Shown: one piece after another, positions 23,634-32,133 of the stretch
How the letters are laid out: each line of letters begins with the position of its first letter
Position numbering within the stretch: position 1 is the stretch's first letter
Source: VRUE01 sp963714155
GTDB taxonomy: Bacteria > Actinomycetota > Thermoleophilia > Solirubrobacterales > 70-9
NCBI GenBank assembly: GCA_963714155.1
Contig: OY970236.1
Coordinates: 1,364,001 to 1,428,000 of the forward strand
Length of the DNA stretch: 64,000 nucleotides
Direction: 5' to 3'
Program-made: the position numbers and the translations under genes
Notes under the pieces: generated by a model
Told to the model about the DNA's origin: nothing
The model's input: only the letters and a program-made list of their open reading frames with translations
The model's database searches: none

Positions 23634-24554
23634 CTAGACGACGGGCGGCGGCGTCCCATCCACGCTTGCCGCCAGCTCCGGGTCCCACTCGCAGACCGTG
23701 CAGGCGTGGGCGAAGACCGAGCGGGCGAACTCGAGCGCGGTGGCGTGCGGGTCGGCGCTTGCCCGCACGTCGTCCCAGTCGAGGACATAGAGGCCCAGCT
23801 CGGCGTCCCAACGGGCTGCGGCCGGCGAGACCTTGCCGTCGGAGAAAGAGTCGGGAGCGGGGTGGGCGTAGGCGTAGAAGGCGGCCTTGCCGTATTTGGC
23901 GTCACCCGGCCACCAGCCGACGGCGACGTCCTGCGCGTCCATCGAGTTGCGCATGATGAAGTCGTCCGATGGCGGCTCGGCGGGTTGGCCCGAGAAGAGG
24001 CTGACCGCGAGGTCGAAGGAGCCCCACCAGGCGTTGACCGGGGTGTTGCGCCCGCGGTCGGGCGCGCGGAAGTCAGCCAGAACGAGGGCGGCGCGCGTCG
24101 CGGCGTCGAAGTAAGAGGCGACCCGGGCGGGGTCGTAGCGAGCGTGCTCCTCGTCCTGGTCGAGCGGCGTCTCCCAGGCCACCTCCTGCGGAGTGAGGTC
24201 GACCTCGAAGGGGCCGGCGAGCTCGGCGATCGCAGCGAGCACGTCGCGGGTCACGGCTCCTACCGACCTGTCCGGCGTGAGGGCAACGCGACGGGCCTGT
24301 CCGCCACTGTGTTCGGCAACCGCTTCGTGGGCGTGCAGGTCAAGCGCCACCACCAGCGCCCCCGAGCCGTCCGGCGCCGGCAGCGGTGCTGTCTCCCAGC
24401 CCCGCGCGGTCAGTCGCAGCGCCGCGTGTTGGAGCTGCGGCTCGGGCGGGGCCAACTGCGCCGCCAGCTTGCCCAGCAGCTGGGTGTGCGCGTGCAGGGT
24501 GTCGCAGGTCTCGCTCCAGTCTTCATGGGAGACGGATGGCCACGACGAGCTCAC
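23634..24554 (-). CDS. DUF5996 family protein
   Basis: A 306-residue DUF5996 protein. Family marks are WSETCDTLHAHTQLLGKLA at the start, ALRLTARGWETAPLP, VDLTPQEVAWETPLDQDEEHARYDP in the middle, NTPVNAWWGSFDLAVSLFSG and a C-terminal WWPGDAKYGKAAFYAYAHP. Function is unknown; there is no signal peptide or membrane segment. It is divergent from the alcohol dehydrogenase gene, with only 23 bases between starts, so the promoters must overlap the other gene. Confidence 0.88.
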   Translation of the reverse strand: MSSSWPSVSHEDWSETCDTLHAHTQLLGKLAAQLAPPEPQLQHAALRLTARGWETAPLPAPDGSGALVVALDLHAHEAVAEHSGGQARRVALTPDRSVGAVTRDVLAAIAELAGPFEVDLTPQEVAWETPLDQDEEHARYDPARVASYFDAATRAALVLADFRAPDRGRNTPVNAWWGSFDLAVSLFSGQPAEPPSDDFIMRNSMDAQDVAVGWWPGDAKYGKAAFYAYAHPAPDSFSDGKVSPAAARWDAELGLYVLDWDDVRASADPHATALEFARSVFAHACTVCEWDPELAASVDGTPPPVV

Positions 24555-24577
24555 TAACTCAGCTTAGGATGGTGGTG

Positions 24578-25684
24578 ATGAAGATGCGAGCCGCAGTGCT
24601 CGAGCAGTTCGCTGAGCCGCTGAGCGTGCAGGAGGTCGATCTGGCCGAGCCGCGCGCCGGCGAGGTGCTGGTTCGCCTCGCCGCCTGTGGCGTCTGCCAC
24701 ACCGACCTCTACACCGCCTCCGGCGCCGACCCCTCCGGCTACGCGCCGACCGTGCTCGGGCACGAGGGTGCGGGAGTGATCGAGCGGGTCGGCCCCGACG
24801 TCACCCTGCTGGCGCCGGGCGACCACGTCGTCACCCTCTTCTCGCCCCAGTGCGGCGAGTGCGTCCACTGCATCGACCCGCGCACCAACCTCTGCCTGGC
24901 GATCCGCGAGCAGCAGAACAAGGGCTTCCTGCCCGACGGCAGCACCCGCATCTCCCGTGACGGTGAGGGGATCCGCCACTTCATGGGCTGCTCGACCTTC
25001 GCCGAGTACACGGTGATGCCGCAGATCGCCCTGGCCAAGGTCAGCCCGGAGGCGCCGTTCGAGCACGCCTGCCTCTTCGCCTGCGGTCTCTCGACCGGGC
25101 TCGGCGCGGCGATCAACACCGCCGCCGTGCAGCCCGGCAGCACCTGCGTCGTCTTCGGTGCCGGCATGGTCGGACTGGGGGCGGTCGCCGGCTGCCGCTT
25201 GCAGGGCGCCGAGCGGATCGTCTGCGTCGACCTCTCGCCCGAGCGGCTCGAGCTGGCCCGCGGCCAGGGCGCCACCGACCTGCTGCTGGGCGGCGAGGAC
25301 ACGGTCGAGGAGATCCTCGCGATGACCGACGGCTTTGGCGCCGACTACACCTTCGAGGCGACCGGCAGCGTCGCGGTGATGCGCCAGGCGGTCGAAGCGG
25401 CGCGCATGGGCTGGGGTCTTTGCACCGTCGCTGGCGTGGCCGGCAAGGGGGAGACCCTGGATGTGGTCCCCCGCTTCCTGATCACCGGGCGCCGCATCGC
25501 CGGCTCGTCTTTCGGCGGCGTCAAGGGCCGCGAGCAGGTGCCGCTGCTGATCGATCGCTACCTCGCCGGCGAGATCGACCTGACGCCCTTCGTCTCCCAC
25601 CGCATCGGCCTCGACGAGGTCAACCGCGGCTTCGAGCTGATGGAGGCCCAGGACGGGATTCGCAGCGTGATCGAGTTCGCCTAG
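24578..25684 (+). CDS. Zinc-dependent alcohol dehydrogenase, class III-like
   Basis: About 368 residues, medium-chain dehydrogenase. Catalytic-zinc ligands Cys40 (GVCHTD), His62 and Glu63 (GHEGAG), structural-zinc ligands Cys92, Cys95, Cys98 and Cys106. The NAD-binding GAGMVGLGAVAG lies near 190, followed by Asp at the end of strand two. Layout is close to S-(hydroxymethyl)glutathione/mycothiol dehydrogenases and aryl-alcohol dehydrogenases. I start at ATG 24578, eight bases after AGGA; ATGs at 24569 and 24584 flank it. The cupin gene follows after 16 bases. Confidence 0.9.
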   Translation: MKMRAAVLEQFAEPLSVQEVDLAEPRAGEVLVRLAACGVCHTDLYTASGADPSGYAPTVLGHEGAGVIERVGPDVTLLAPGDHVVTLFSPQCGECVHCIDPRTNLCLAIREQQNKGFLPDGSTRISRDGEGIRHFMGCSTFAEYTVMPQIALAKVSPEAPFEHACLFACGLSTGLGAAINTAAVQPGSTCVVFGAGMVGLGAVAGCRLQGAERIVCVDLSPERLELARGQGATDLLLGGEDTVEEILAMTDGFGADYTFEATGSVAVMRQAVEAARMGWGLCTVAGVAGKGETLDVVPRFLITGRRIAGSSFGGVKGREQVPLLIDRYLAGEIDLTPFVSHRIGLDEVNRGFELMEAQDGIRSVIEFA

Positions 25685-25700
25685 CGGCTAAGTTGGGCCG

Positions 25701-26123
25701 GTGAGCTACCGCCTGCTCCCGGCCGCCGATGCGTTCTGGCGACCCTCGAACCAGATGGGGATCGACAACACCGATCTCGGCAGTCAGCTCGGGGCAGAGA
25801 AGCTCGGCGCCAGGCTCTGGCGACTGAAGCCCGGACAGGCCTCGACCCGGCACCGGCACTTCGAGCAGGAGGAGCTCTACCTACTGCTGGAGGGGTCGGG
25901 ACGGATGCGGGTCGACGATGACCTGCTGACCCTGGAGCCGCTGGACACCGTCCTGGTCGAGCCCGACTCGGCGCGACAGCTCTTCAACGACACCGCCGCG
26001 GACCAGCTCTGGTTCGTCGCCGGCGCTCCGCCCGAGCTCGCGAACACACTGGAGATGTCGGCCGAGCAGCTCGCCTCGCTCTACCCGGACGGACCGAAAG
26101 CGCTGCCTCCAGAGCTGAGTTGA
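25701..26123 (+). CDS. Cupin-domain protein
   Basis: A 140-residue single-cupin protein starting with GTG. Cupin motif 1 is partly kept as RHRHFEQEELYLLLEGSGRMRVDDDL (His, His, Glu metal ligands), and motif 2 is PDSARQLFNDT, lacking the usual second His. It may bind a metal or a small ligand. The gene follows the alcohol dehydrogenase on the same strand and is likely cotranscribed; its role there is unknown. Confidence 0.82.
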   Translation: MSYRLLPAADAFWRPSNQMGIDNTDLGSQLGAEKLGARLWRLKPGQASTRHRHFEQEELYLLLEGSGRMRVDDDLLTLEPLDTVLVEPDSARQLFNDTAADQLWFVAGAPPELANTLEMSAEQLASLYPDGPKALPPELS

Positions 26124-26130
26124 TTCAAGG

Positions 26131-26598
26131 ATGAAAGCGACCGGCTCACAGCGTTGTCGTCGGGCTCTGCTCGTTGGGACGGTCGCGACGATGCTTTTGA
26201 CGGTCAGCGGTTGCGGCCGTGTCGGCGAGGCAACGGACGCCGGCTCCGAAGCTCGGGTGATCGAGCGCCCGGCGACCGACAGCCGGCCCGAGTCGCCGGC
26301 GCAGAAGGTCACCCCTTCTCACTGCCCAGCCGACCTGCCCAGCTGTCGCCGCACCGAAGGCCGAATCGCCTACGTGGAGAGGGTCGACCCGGATGGCGAT
26401 GGCGACGCCCACTTCGTCATCGTCGACCCCCAGAGCATCACCCTGCCGGAGCTGACCGCGATCGACGTGCGCAAGGGGCTGCGGCCCCGTCCACTCCCGG
26501 GGCCCGGTGATCTGATCAGCGCTGCCGGGCCGGTGCAGAAGGGTTCTTACGGGCAGAGCCAGATCCACGCCCTGGAGCTGCACGTAGCCGGTCGTTAG
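26131..26598 (+). CDS. Lipoprotein of unknown function
   Basis: A 155-residue exported protein with a lipobox LTVSGC (Cys28). After a flexible acidic linker, the C-terminal domain of about 80 residues (EGRIAYVERVDPDGDGDAHF, then ITLPELTAIDV, PGDLISAAGPVQKGSYGQSQIHALEL) looks like an OB-fold-like beta barrel. No enzymatic motif is visible. It starts 7 bases after the cupin gene and precedes a cupredoxin lipoprotein gene. Confidence 0.7.
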   Translation: MKATGSQRCRRALLVGTVATMLLTVSGCGRVGEATDAGSEARVIERPATDSRPESPAQKVTPSHCPADLPSCRRTEGRIAYVERVDPDGDGDAHFVIVDPQSITLPELTAIDVRKGLRPRPLPGPGDLISAAGPVQKGSYGQSQIHALELHVAGR

Positions 26599-26655
26599 CT
26601 GTCTCTCACCAGCCCGAGCGAGATTGCGGATGCCAGCTTGGGGTAGCTCGATGGA

Positions 26656-27090
26656 ATGAATTTCAAAACGATGTTCGCCCCTGCCCTGATCGCCTTGGCC
26701 TTCGGCCTCTCGGCCTGCGGGGGTGGGGACGACAGCGATACGTCGACCGTCACCGAGTCCGCTACGGGTTCTACCGAGTCCGAGTCGAGTGAACCGAGTG
26801 GCAGCGCTCCCACTCCCAGTGGCGAGGCAGCGCGGGCGGAAAAGGTCGAGATCGTCGACTTCGCCTACGACCCCGACCCGGTCACGGTCCAGGTCGGCGG
26901 CAAGGTGACCTGGCTCAACCAGGACTCGGCGCCGCACACGGCAACCGCCGAAGACAGCAGCTTCGATACCGGCACGCTGGAGCAAGGCAAGCTCAAGTCG
27001 GAGACCTTCAAGCAGGCGGGTACCTACGCCTACATCTGCGAGATCCACCCTGACATGCACGGCACGGTTGAAGTTGTAGAGAAGGATTAG
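26656..27090 (+). CDS. Cupredoxin (plastocyanin-like) lipoprotein
   Basis: A 144-residue type 1 copper protein. The lipobox LSAC anchors it via Cys21, a Ser/Thr/Glu-rich linker spans about 25-60, and the cupredoxin domain has the copper ligands His94 (PHTA), Cys128, His131 and Met134 (CEIHPDM). It likely shuttles electrons at the outer face of the membrane. No oxidase or reductase partner is adjacent. The start ATG lies 12 bases after a weak GGGG box. Confidence 0.9.
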   Translation: MNFKTMFAPALIALAFGLSACGGGDDSDTSTVTESATGSTESESSEPSGSAPTPSGEAARAEKVEIVDFAYDPDPVTVQVGGKVTWLNQDSAPHTATAEDSSFDTGTLEQGKLKSETFKQAGTYAYICEIHPDMHGTVEVVEKD

Positions 27091-27158
27091 GCAGGCAAAT
27101 TGCGGGAAACAGGTAGCCCTGGCCCCGGTCGGGGCACTGCCTGAAAGAGGAGGGAAAG

Positions 27159-27752
27159 ATGGCCCAGACGAAAACAAAAAGAGCGAAACCTGCCAAAAAA
27201 GCGAAAGCTTCGAGCAGCGCGAAAACGAGCAAAGCGAAAGCGAAAACCGCTCGCAAAGCGAACGCGAGGAAATCGAGTTCGCGACCGAAAAGCGCGAGCA
27301 GCACAGCCAAACCGGCCCACAGCAACGGCAACGGCAGTTCACATGTTGTCGGCGACGGCGCCAAGGCTGTCCGCGACGCCGTGGGCAATGCCGGCAAAGG
27401 CGCGGGCCACGCGGTCAGCAAAGCCGGCAAAGATGCGGGCCATGCGGTCGGCAAGGCCAAGATTCCGCTGCTTGCCGGTGGCGCGGCCGTAGTCGGCACG
27501 GTTGGCGGAATTGCCCTCGGTGCCAGTCGCTCCGGCGACAAAGTGCTGGGAGTCAAGTTGCCCAAGCCCAAACGGGTCAAGCTCAGGTCCAAAGACCTCT
27601 CCAAGGTGGCAAAGGAAGTCGGCCGCTTCGGCGAGAACGTCGGCGAGCTGACGACCGAGCTGAAGCATGCGCGTGAGGGCCTCGCCAACGGCGAGGGCAA
27701 ACAGAGTTCGCCAATCGAGGTCCTGCTCAGCGGCCTGACCTCGCGACGTTAA
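27159..27752 (+). CDS. Histone-H1-like basic protein with glycine-rich hydrophobic segment
   Basis: A 197-residue protein. Residues 1-60 are almost only Lys, Ala, Ser and Arg in AKPAKKAKAS-type repeats, like the tails of histone H1 and bacterial Hc1/Lsr2-associated proteins. Residues about 65-105 repeat GKGAGHAVSKAGKDAGHAVGKA. A Gly-zipper hydrophobic stretch follows (LLAGGAAVVGTVGGIALGA, about 107-125), then a basic helical C-terminus. The basic tail suggests DNA or polyphosphate binding and the hydrophobic stretch a membrane contact; both are inference. GAGGAGGG precedes the ATG. A CsbD gene follows 24 bases later. Confidence 0.7.
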   Translation: MAQTKTKRAKPAKKAKASSSAKTSKAKAKTARKANARKSSSRPKSASSTAKPAHSNGNGSSHVVGDGAKAVRDAVGNAGKGAGHAVSKAGKDAGHAVGKAKIPLLAGGAAVVGTVGGIALGASRSGDKVLGVKLPKPKRVKLRSKDLSKVAKEVGRFGENVGELTTELKHAREGLANGEGKQSSPIEVLLSGLTSRR

Positions 27753-27776
27753 AACCACACTAGAGAGAGGACTCAT

Positions 27777-27956
27777 ATGACTGACGAGATCAGGAACAAG
27801 GACGATGCCAAGGGGCGCGTCAAGGAGGCTGCCGGCAGCCTCACCGGCGACGACGATCTCAAGCGCGAGGGCAAGGTCGACAAGGCGACCGGCGCGGCGA
27901 AGGACGGGGTCGAGAAGGTGGCCGACAAGATCAAAGGCGTGCTGGGACGCGACTAG
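27777..27956 (+). CDS. CsbD-family stress protein
   Basis: A 59-residue CsbD-like protein: MTDEIRNKDDAKGRVKEAAGS followed by LTGDDDLKREGKVDKATG and a Lys/Asp-rich end. Family members are small, abundant general-stress proteins (sigma-B dependent in Bacillus) of unknown activity, predicted helical and highly charged. GAGAGAGG precedes the ATG. It lies between a histone-H1-like gene and a small basic protein, which fits a stress or desiccation gene group. Confidence 0.88.
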   Translation: MTDEIRNKDDAKGRVKEAAGSLTGDDDLKREGKVDKATGAAKDGVEKVADKIKGVLGRD

Positions 27957-27979
27957 CGTCCCAGCTGCGTTAGGCACGA

Positions 27980-28225
27980 ATGCCCTTCTGGATCGCCAGC
28001 CGCGCAATGCCCGCCGTTTGGAAGCGGATTCCCTGGCGGATGGTCTGGGCGGTCGTGTTGTGGCTCGGTGCGAAAGGGCGCGAGCGCGTCGAGCACAACC
28101 TGACGCAGAAAGAACAGCGTGAGTTCTGGCGGCTGGTCAAGAAGTCGAAGGGCCGTCCCGGCAACCTGCCGCAGCGCGACCGCACCCGGCTGAAGAACAT
28201 CGCCGGAAAGGCAATTCGCGGCTAG
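27980..28225 (+). CDS. Small basic protein of unknown function
   Basis: An 81-residue protein with a short hydrophobic N-terminal region (VWAVVLWLGAKG, about 22-33) and a basic helical C-terminus (EQREFWRLVKKSKGRPGNLPQRDRTRLKNIAGKAIRG). The C-terminal pattern recurs in actinobacterial hypothetical proteins. No function can be assigned. It ends 26 bases before the PhoD gene and lies in the same orientation as the CsbD gene. Confidence 0.6.
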   Translation: MPFWIASRAMPAVWKRIPWRMVWAVVLWLGAKGRERVEHNLTQKEQREFWRLVKKSKGRPGNLPQRDRTRLKNIAGKAIRG

Positions 28226-28251
28226 CGCTGCGTCCGAGCCTGGAGCGACTG

Positions 28252-29895
28252 ATGGCGGACCTCGTGCTCGGCCCCCTGCTGCGCTACGTCGGCGAGACCG
28301 AGGCGACGGTCTGGGTCGAGACCGACGGCCCCTGCGAGGTCGAGGTGCTCGGCCAGCGCGAGCCGACCTTCGCGGTCGAGGAGCACTTCTACGCCCTGGT
28401 CCGGATCGAGGACCTCGAGCCGGGCAGCTTCAACGAGTACGAGGTCAAGCTCGACGGCGAGCGCCGCTGGCCGGAGCCCGGCTCCGACCTGCCGCCGAGC
28501 GCGATCCGCACCCTCGGCCGCGACCGCCCGCTCGACATCTGCTTCGGCTCCTGCCGGGTCGCCCTGCCGCACACCGAGCCCTACGTGCACAGCGCCGACC
28601 GCCACGAAGACGGCAAGGAGTACGACGCCCTGCGCGTGCTGGCGCTGGAAATGAGCCGCACTGAGCGCGACAAGTGGCCGGAGCTGCTCTTCCTGCTCGG
28701 CGACCAGGTCTACGTCGACGAGGGCTCGCCGCAAACCCGCGAGCGGATCCGCGAACGGCGCGGCACCGGAACCCCGCCCGGCGACGAGGTCACCGACTTC
28801 GAGGAGTACTCCTGGCTCTACGTCGAGTCCTGGAGCGACCCGATGATCCGCTGGCTGTTCTCGACCGTCTCCGTCTCGATGCTCTGGGACGACCACGACA
28901 TGAGCGACGACTGGAACATCTCCCGCTCCTGGCTCGAGGAGATGGAAGAGAAGTCCTGGTGGCACGGCCGCGCCGCCTCGGGAATCATGAGCTACTGGGT
29001 CTACCAGCACCTCGGCAACCTCTCGCCGCGGGAGCTGGACGAGAACGACCTCTATCGCCGGGTCCGCGGCAACGTCCACGCGACCAGTGCGCTGCGCGAG
29101 TTTGCCTGCGAGATCGACTCGACCGGGGCCGGCAGCCGCTGGAGCTACTGCCGCGACCTCGGCAACACGCGGGCGATCTTCATGGACTCGCGAGCCGGTC
29201 GGGTGTTGCAGGAGGGGGAGCGCTCGATCTTCGACGATGACGAGTGGGACTGGATCGTCGAGCACGCCACTGGCGACTTCGACCACCTGCTGATCTCGAC
29301 CACGGTCCCCTTCCTGCTCTCGCCCGGCTTCCACCATCTCGAGGCCTGGAGCGAGCGGGTCGGCGACGGTGCCTGGGGCGGGCTGGCGGCGCGCGGTGCC
29401 GAGCAGATCCGGCGCGCCGTCGACTTCGACCACTGGGCCTCCTTCGACAAGTCCTTCCAGCTGCTGCGCGGCCTGCTCGAAGAGGTCGGCGCCGGCAAGC
29501 GCGGTAAGGCGCCGGCCTCGATCGTCGTCCTCTCCGGCGACGTCCACCACGCCTACTTGGCGGAGATGGCTTTCCGGCCCGAGGCCGAGATGCAGAGCGC
29601 CGTCTACCAGGCCGTCTGCTCGCCCTACCGCAACCCACTCGATGCCCACGAGCGACGGGCGATCAAAGTCGGCTTCACCCGGCCGTTCATCGCTGCGATG
29701 AAAGCCCTCGCCAACTCCGCCGGAGCGCCGGACCCCGGCCTGCGCTGGCGCCTCGCCGAGGGCCCGTACTTCGACAACCAGGTCGCGACCCTGCGCTTGG
29801 ACGGGCGCGAGGCGCTGATGCAGCTGGACAAGACGGTCCCCGGCGAGGAGGAAGAGCGGCGCTTGGACTGCGTCTTCGAACGTCGGCTGGTCTAG
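28252..29895 (+). CDS. PhoD-like metallophosphatase
   Basis: A 547-residue protein of the alkaline-phosphatase-D/metallophosphatase group. An N-terminal beta domain of about 90 residues (LLRYVGETEATVWVETDG, a fibronectin-like entry domain) precedes a calcineurin-like core with ICFGSCRV (near 98), LLGDQVYVDEG (near 147), MLWDDHDMSDDWN (near 215) and VVLSGDVHHAYLAEM (near 425). No signal peptide is present, so unlike classical PhoD it is probably cytoplasmic. The substrate is a phosphodiester or monoester, not predictable. It overlaps the convergent gene by 4 bases. Confidence 0.85.
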   Translation: MADLVLGPLLRYVGETEATVWVETDGPCEVEVLGQREPTFAVEEHFYALVRIEDLEPGSFNEYEVKLDGERRWPEPGSDLPPSAIRTLGRDRPLDICFGSCRVALPHTEPYVHSADRHEDGKEYDALRVLALEMSRTERDKWPELLFLLGDQVYVDEGSPQTRERIRERRGTGTPPGDEVTDFEEYSWLYVESWSDPMIRWLFSTVSVSMLWDDHDMSDDWNISRSWLEEMEEKSWWHGRAASGIMSYWVYQHLGNLSPRELDENDLYRRVRGNVHATSALREFACEIDSTGAGSRWSYCRDLGNTRAIFMDSRAGRVLQEGERSIFDDDEWDWIVEHATGDFDHLLISTTVPFLLSPGFHHLEAWSERVGDGAWGGLAARGAEQIRRAVDFDHWASFDKSFQLLRGLLEEVGAGKRGKAPASIVVLSGDVHHAYLAEMAFRPEAEMQSAVYQAVCSPYRNPLDAHERRAIKVGFTRPFIAAMKALANSAGAPDPGLRWRLAEGPYFDNQVATLRLDGREALMQLDKTVPGEEEERRLDCVFERRLV

Positions 29896-30188
29896 TCGCG
29901 CTGCTCCAGCTCGCGCTCGCGCTCCTCGGCCTGGCGCTCGTTGAGCTCGGCCTCGGCGGCCGTCCTACGGGCCCGCTCCTCGGCCAGCTCGGCCTCGTGA
30001 CGGGCGCTGTCGGCCTGCTCGCGGCGATTCTCGGCCTGCTCGCGATGGTGTCCGACGTCGTCGCGCAGGGCCTGGTTTTGCACGTGGCCAAGCTGCTGCT
30101 CACGTTTGCGCCGTGAGGCAGCCGCGACCAATGCGGCGATCACGACCAGAGCAACGACGACGATCACGACAATCAGAACGGTGGACAT
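29892..30188 (-). CDS. Single-pass membrane protein with charged coiled coil
   Basis: A 98-residue protein. Residues 2-23 are a strongly hydrophobic helix (STVLIVVIVVVALVVIAALV). The rest is a Glu/Arg/Gln/Ala-rich heptad-like coiled coil to the end, so it is predicted to be anchored by its N-terminus with the coiled coil in the cytoplasm. I start at ATG 30188 because GAGGAGGG lies directly upstream; upstream in-frame ATGs lack this. Function is unknown. It is divergent from a ferritin-like gene. Confidence 0.72.
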   Translation of the reverse strand: MSTVLIVVIVVVALVVIAALVAAASRRKREQQLGHVQNQALRDDVGHHREQAENRREQADSARHEAELAEERARRTAAEAELNERQAEERERELEQRD

Positions 30189-30298
30189 CAAATCCCTCCT
30201 CATTGGGCTTGGATCAATTCCTCCAACCGGCTCAGGGGTACCCGCGAGCCAATCGTGGAAACACGTTCGCCAAGGGACGAATCGGGTACCGAGAGGCA

Positions 30299-30739
30299 AT
30301 GCCAGAGAATGAAGAGAAGCTTGATCAAGCGACCGCGGTGGAGCGTTTGAACGAGGCGCTGAGCCGCCAGTACCGCTCTGCCCTGCAGTACTCGATAGTC
30401 GCCTCCAGTCTTGTCGGACTCGAGGTTCAGGGGCTGGCGAAGGTGCTCACGGCCTACGGCGATGAGGAGCTGAGCGACGCCCGCAAGCTGGTCGAGAAGA
30501 TCGTCTCCTTTGGCGGCGAGCCGACGACCACGGTCGCCGAGTTGCGCTACACCCGCCAGCCCGAAGACGCCCTCGGCTGGCTGGTGCGCTGTGAGGAAGA
30601 GGCGATCGAGGCGCTGCAGGAAGCGATTGAGCCAACCGGTCGCGAGGGTCGCTCCGAGGCCTTGGAGCACATGCTCGAGCACCAGATCATGCGCAAGCAA
30701 CGCCAGGCTGACTTCCTGCAGCGGGCGCTCGGCTCCTGA
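30299..30739 (+). CDS. Ferritin-like / bacterioferritin-related protein
   Basis: A 146-residue four-helix protein: LNEALSRQYRSALQYSIVASSL (helix A with the first Glu), EVQGLAKVLTAYGDEELSDARKL (Glu, Glu and a position like E-x2-H replaced by Asp), CEEEAIEALQEAI, and EHMLEHQIMRKQRQADFLQ (Glu-x6-His). It resembles a ferritin-like domain with partly changed di-iron ligands. GAGAGG precedes the ATG. It lies 5 bases upstream of topoisomerase IB and is likely cotranscribed. Confidence 0.75.
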   Translation: MPENEEKLDQATAVERLNEALSRQYRSALQYSIVASSLVGLEVQGLAKVLTAYGDEELSDARKLVEKIVSFGGEPTTTVAELRYTRQPEDALGWLVRCEEEAIEALQEAIEPTGREGRSEALEHMLEHQIMRKQRQADFLQRALGS

Positions 30740-30744
30740 CGAGC

Positions 30745-31761
30745 ATGGGCGAGGCGGTTCGATCGCGCCGCTTGCGGCGCTCAGATTGTGCTGGCGAGGG
30801 CATCCTGCGCCGCCGCCATGGCCGCGGTTTCTCTTTTATCGACGCCGATGGCGAGCGGGTCGAGGACGCCGAGACCCTGGAGCGGATCGCCGAGCTGGCA
30901 ATTCCGCCCGCCTGGCGGGAGGTGTGGATCTGCCCCGACCCGTACGGACATATCCAGGCAACCGGGATCGACGTCGCCGGCCGCAAGCAGTACCTCTACC
31001 ACTCGCGCTGGCAGCAGCGCCAGGCCGAGCGCAAGTTCGAGGCGGTGCGCGAGTTCGCCGCCGCCCTGCCGCGCCTGCGGCGCGCCGTCACCGCCGACCT
31101 GAAGCGCCGGGGAATGCCGCGCGAGCGGGCCCTGGCCTGCGCCGTGCGCTTGCTTGATCTCGGCTTCTTCCGGGTTGGCGGTGAGACCTACGCCGAGGAA
31201 AACGAGAGCTACGGGCTGGCGACGATCCGCCGCGAGCACGTCACGGTCAGCGACGGTGAGGCGGTCTTCGACTTTCCCGCCAAGAGCGGCCAGCGCCGCG
31301 TGCAGTCGATCCGCGACCCGGCCGCGATCCGCGCGATCGAGGCGATGCGCCGCCGCCGCGGCGGCCCCGACGACCTGCTCGCTTGGCGCGAGGGCAAGGA
31401 GTGGCGCGACGTCCACTCCGACGACGTCAACGCCTACATCCAGGCGAAGATCGGCGAGCGCTTCTCGGCCAAGGACTTCCGTACCTGGCACGGCACCGTG
31501 CTCGCCGCGGTCGAGCTTGCCGGCGAGCCGCTGCCCGATTCCGAAGCTGCCGCCAAGCGCTCGATCGCCGCCGCGGTCGGCCGCGTTGCCGAGGCGCTCG
31601 GCAACACCCCGGCCGTCTGCCGCCGCTCCTACATCGATCCGCGGGTGCTCGACCGCTTCCGTGACGGCGAGCAGATCCGAGCGACGGCAAACGCCAACAG
31701 CAAGCTCAGCGCCAAGCGCCGGGCGAAGATCGAGCGCGAAGTCCTGCGCTTGGTCTCCTGA
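30745..31761 (+). CDS. DNA topoisomerase IB (poxvirus type)
   Basis: A 338-residue type IB topoisomerase that relaxes supercoils through a 3'-phosphotyrosyl link. Visible are the N-terminal DNA-clamp (AIPPAWREVWICPDPYGHIQATG), LLDLGFFRVGGETYAEENESYGLATIRREHV with the catalytic Arg, and the active-site Tyr296 in CRRSYIDPRV. Length and layout match the bacterial group found in Deinococcus, Pseudomonas and actinobacteria. Its last 133 bases are overlapped on the other strand by the DCC-family gene. Confidence 0.93.
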   Translation: MGEAVRSRRLRRSDCAGEGILRRRHGRGFSFIDADGERVEDAETLERIAELAIPPAWREVWICPDPYGHIQATGIDVAGRKQYLYHSRWQQRQAERKFEAVREFAAALPRLRRAVTADLKRRGMPRERALACAVRLLDLGFFRVGGETYAEENESYGLATIRREHVTVSDGEAVFDFPAKSGQRRVQSIRDPAAIRAIEAMRRRRGGPDDLLAWREGKEWRDVHSDDVNAYIQAKIGERFSAKDFRTWHGTVLAAVELAGEPLPDSEAAAKRSIAAAVGRVAEALGNTPAVCRRSYIDPRVLDRFRDGEQIRATANANSKLSAKRRAKIEREVLRLVS

Positions 31762-32132
31762 GGGCCGACGGCGCAGGCGGGCGTGCCGCCGGGCAGGCGG
31801 TGACGGTTGTCTGCGACCAGCCGGTAGGTGGATGCGGCGAATGGCGATATGCCGGGGGAGAGGAGCGCCTGGCCGGCAAGCGCCCAGATCCCGCCGGCTG
31901 TACTCAGCGCCGCCGCGATTGCCTCGTGGCCAGAGCGAACGGTGCCGTCGATCTCGACCCACTGCACGGCGGCGGACGCCCGCTCCTCGGTCAGTCCCAA
32001 CCCGGTCAGGTCGGTCAGCTGCCAGGCGACGATCTCCGCCTCCGGGCCGATCCTTTCCAGGGCGCGCACGCTCGTGGTGCAGAAGGCGCAGTCGCCGTCG
32101 TAGACGAGCACCGGATGCGCTCGGGCGACCAT
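31629..32132 (-). CDS. DCC-family thiol-disulfide oxidoreductase-like protein
   Basis: About 168 residues. The DUF393/DCC motif VLVYDGDCAFC (Cys15, Cys18) is at the start, with the later STYRLVADNRHRLPGGTPACAVG that normally closes the family near residue 130. After that the frame stays open for about 38 more residues, into the 3' end of topoisomerase IB on the other strand. The family has a thioredoxin-like fold; substrates are unknown. The start is 1 base after the TetR stop, so the two form an operon. Confidence 0.78.
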   Translation of the reverse strand: MVARAHPVLVYDGDCAFCTTSVRALERIGPEAEIVAWQLTDLTGLGLTEERASAAVQWVEIDGTVRSGHEAIAAALSTAGGIWALAGQALLSPGISPFAASTYRLVADNRHRLPGGTPACAVGPQETKRRTSRSIFARRLALSLLLAFAVARICSPSRKRSSTRGSM

Positions 32133-32133
32133 C

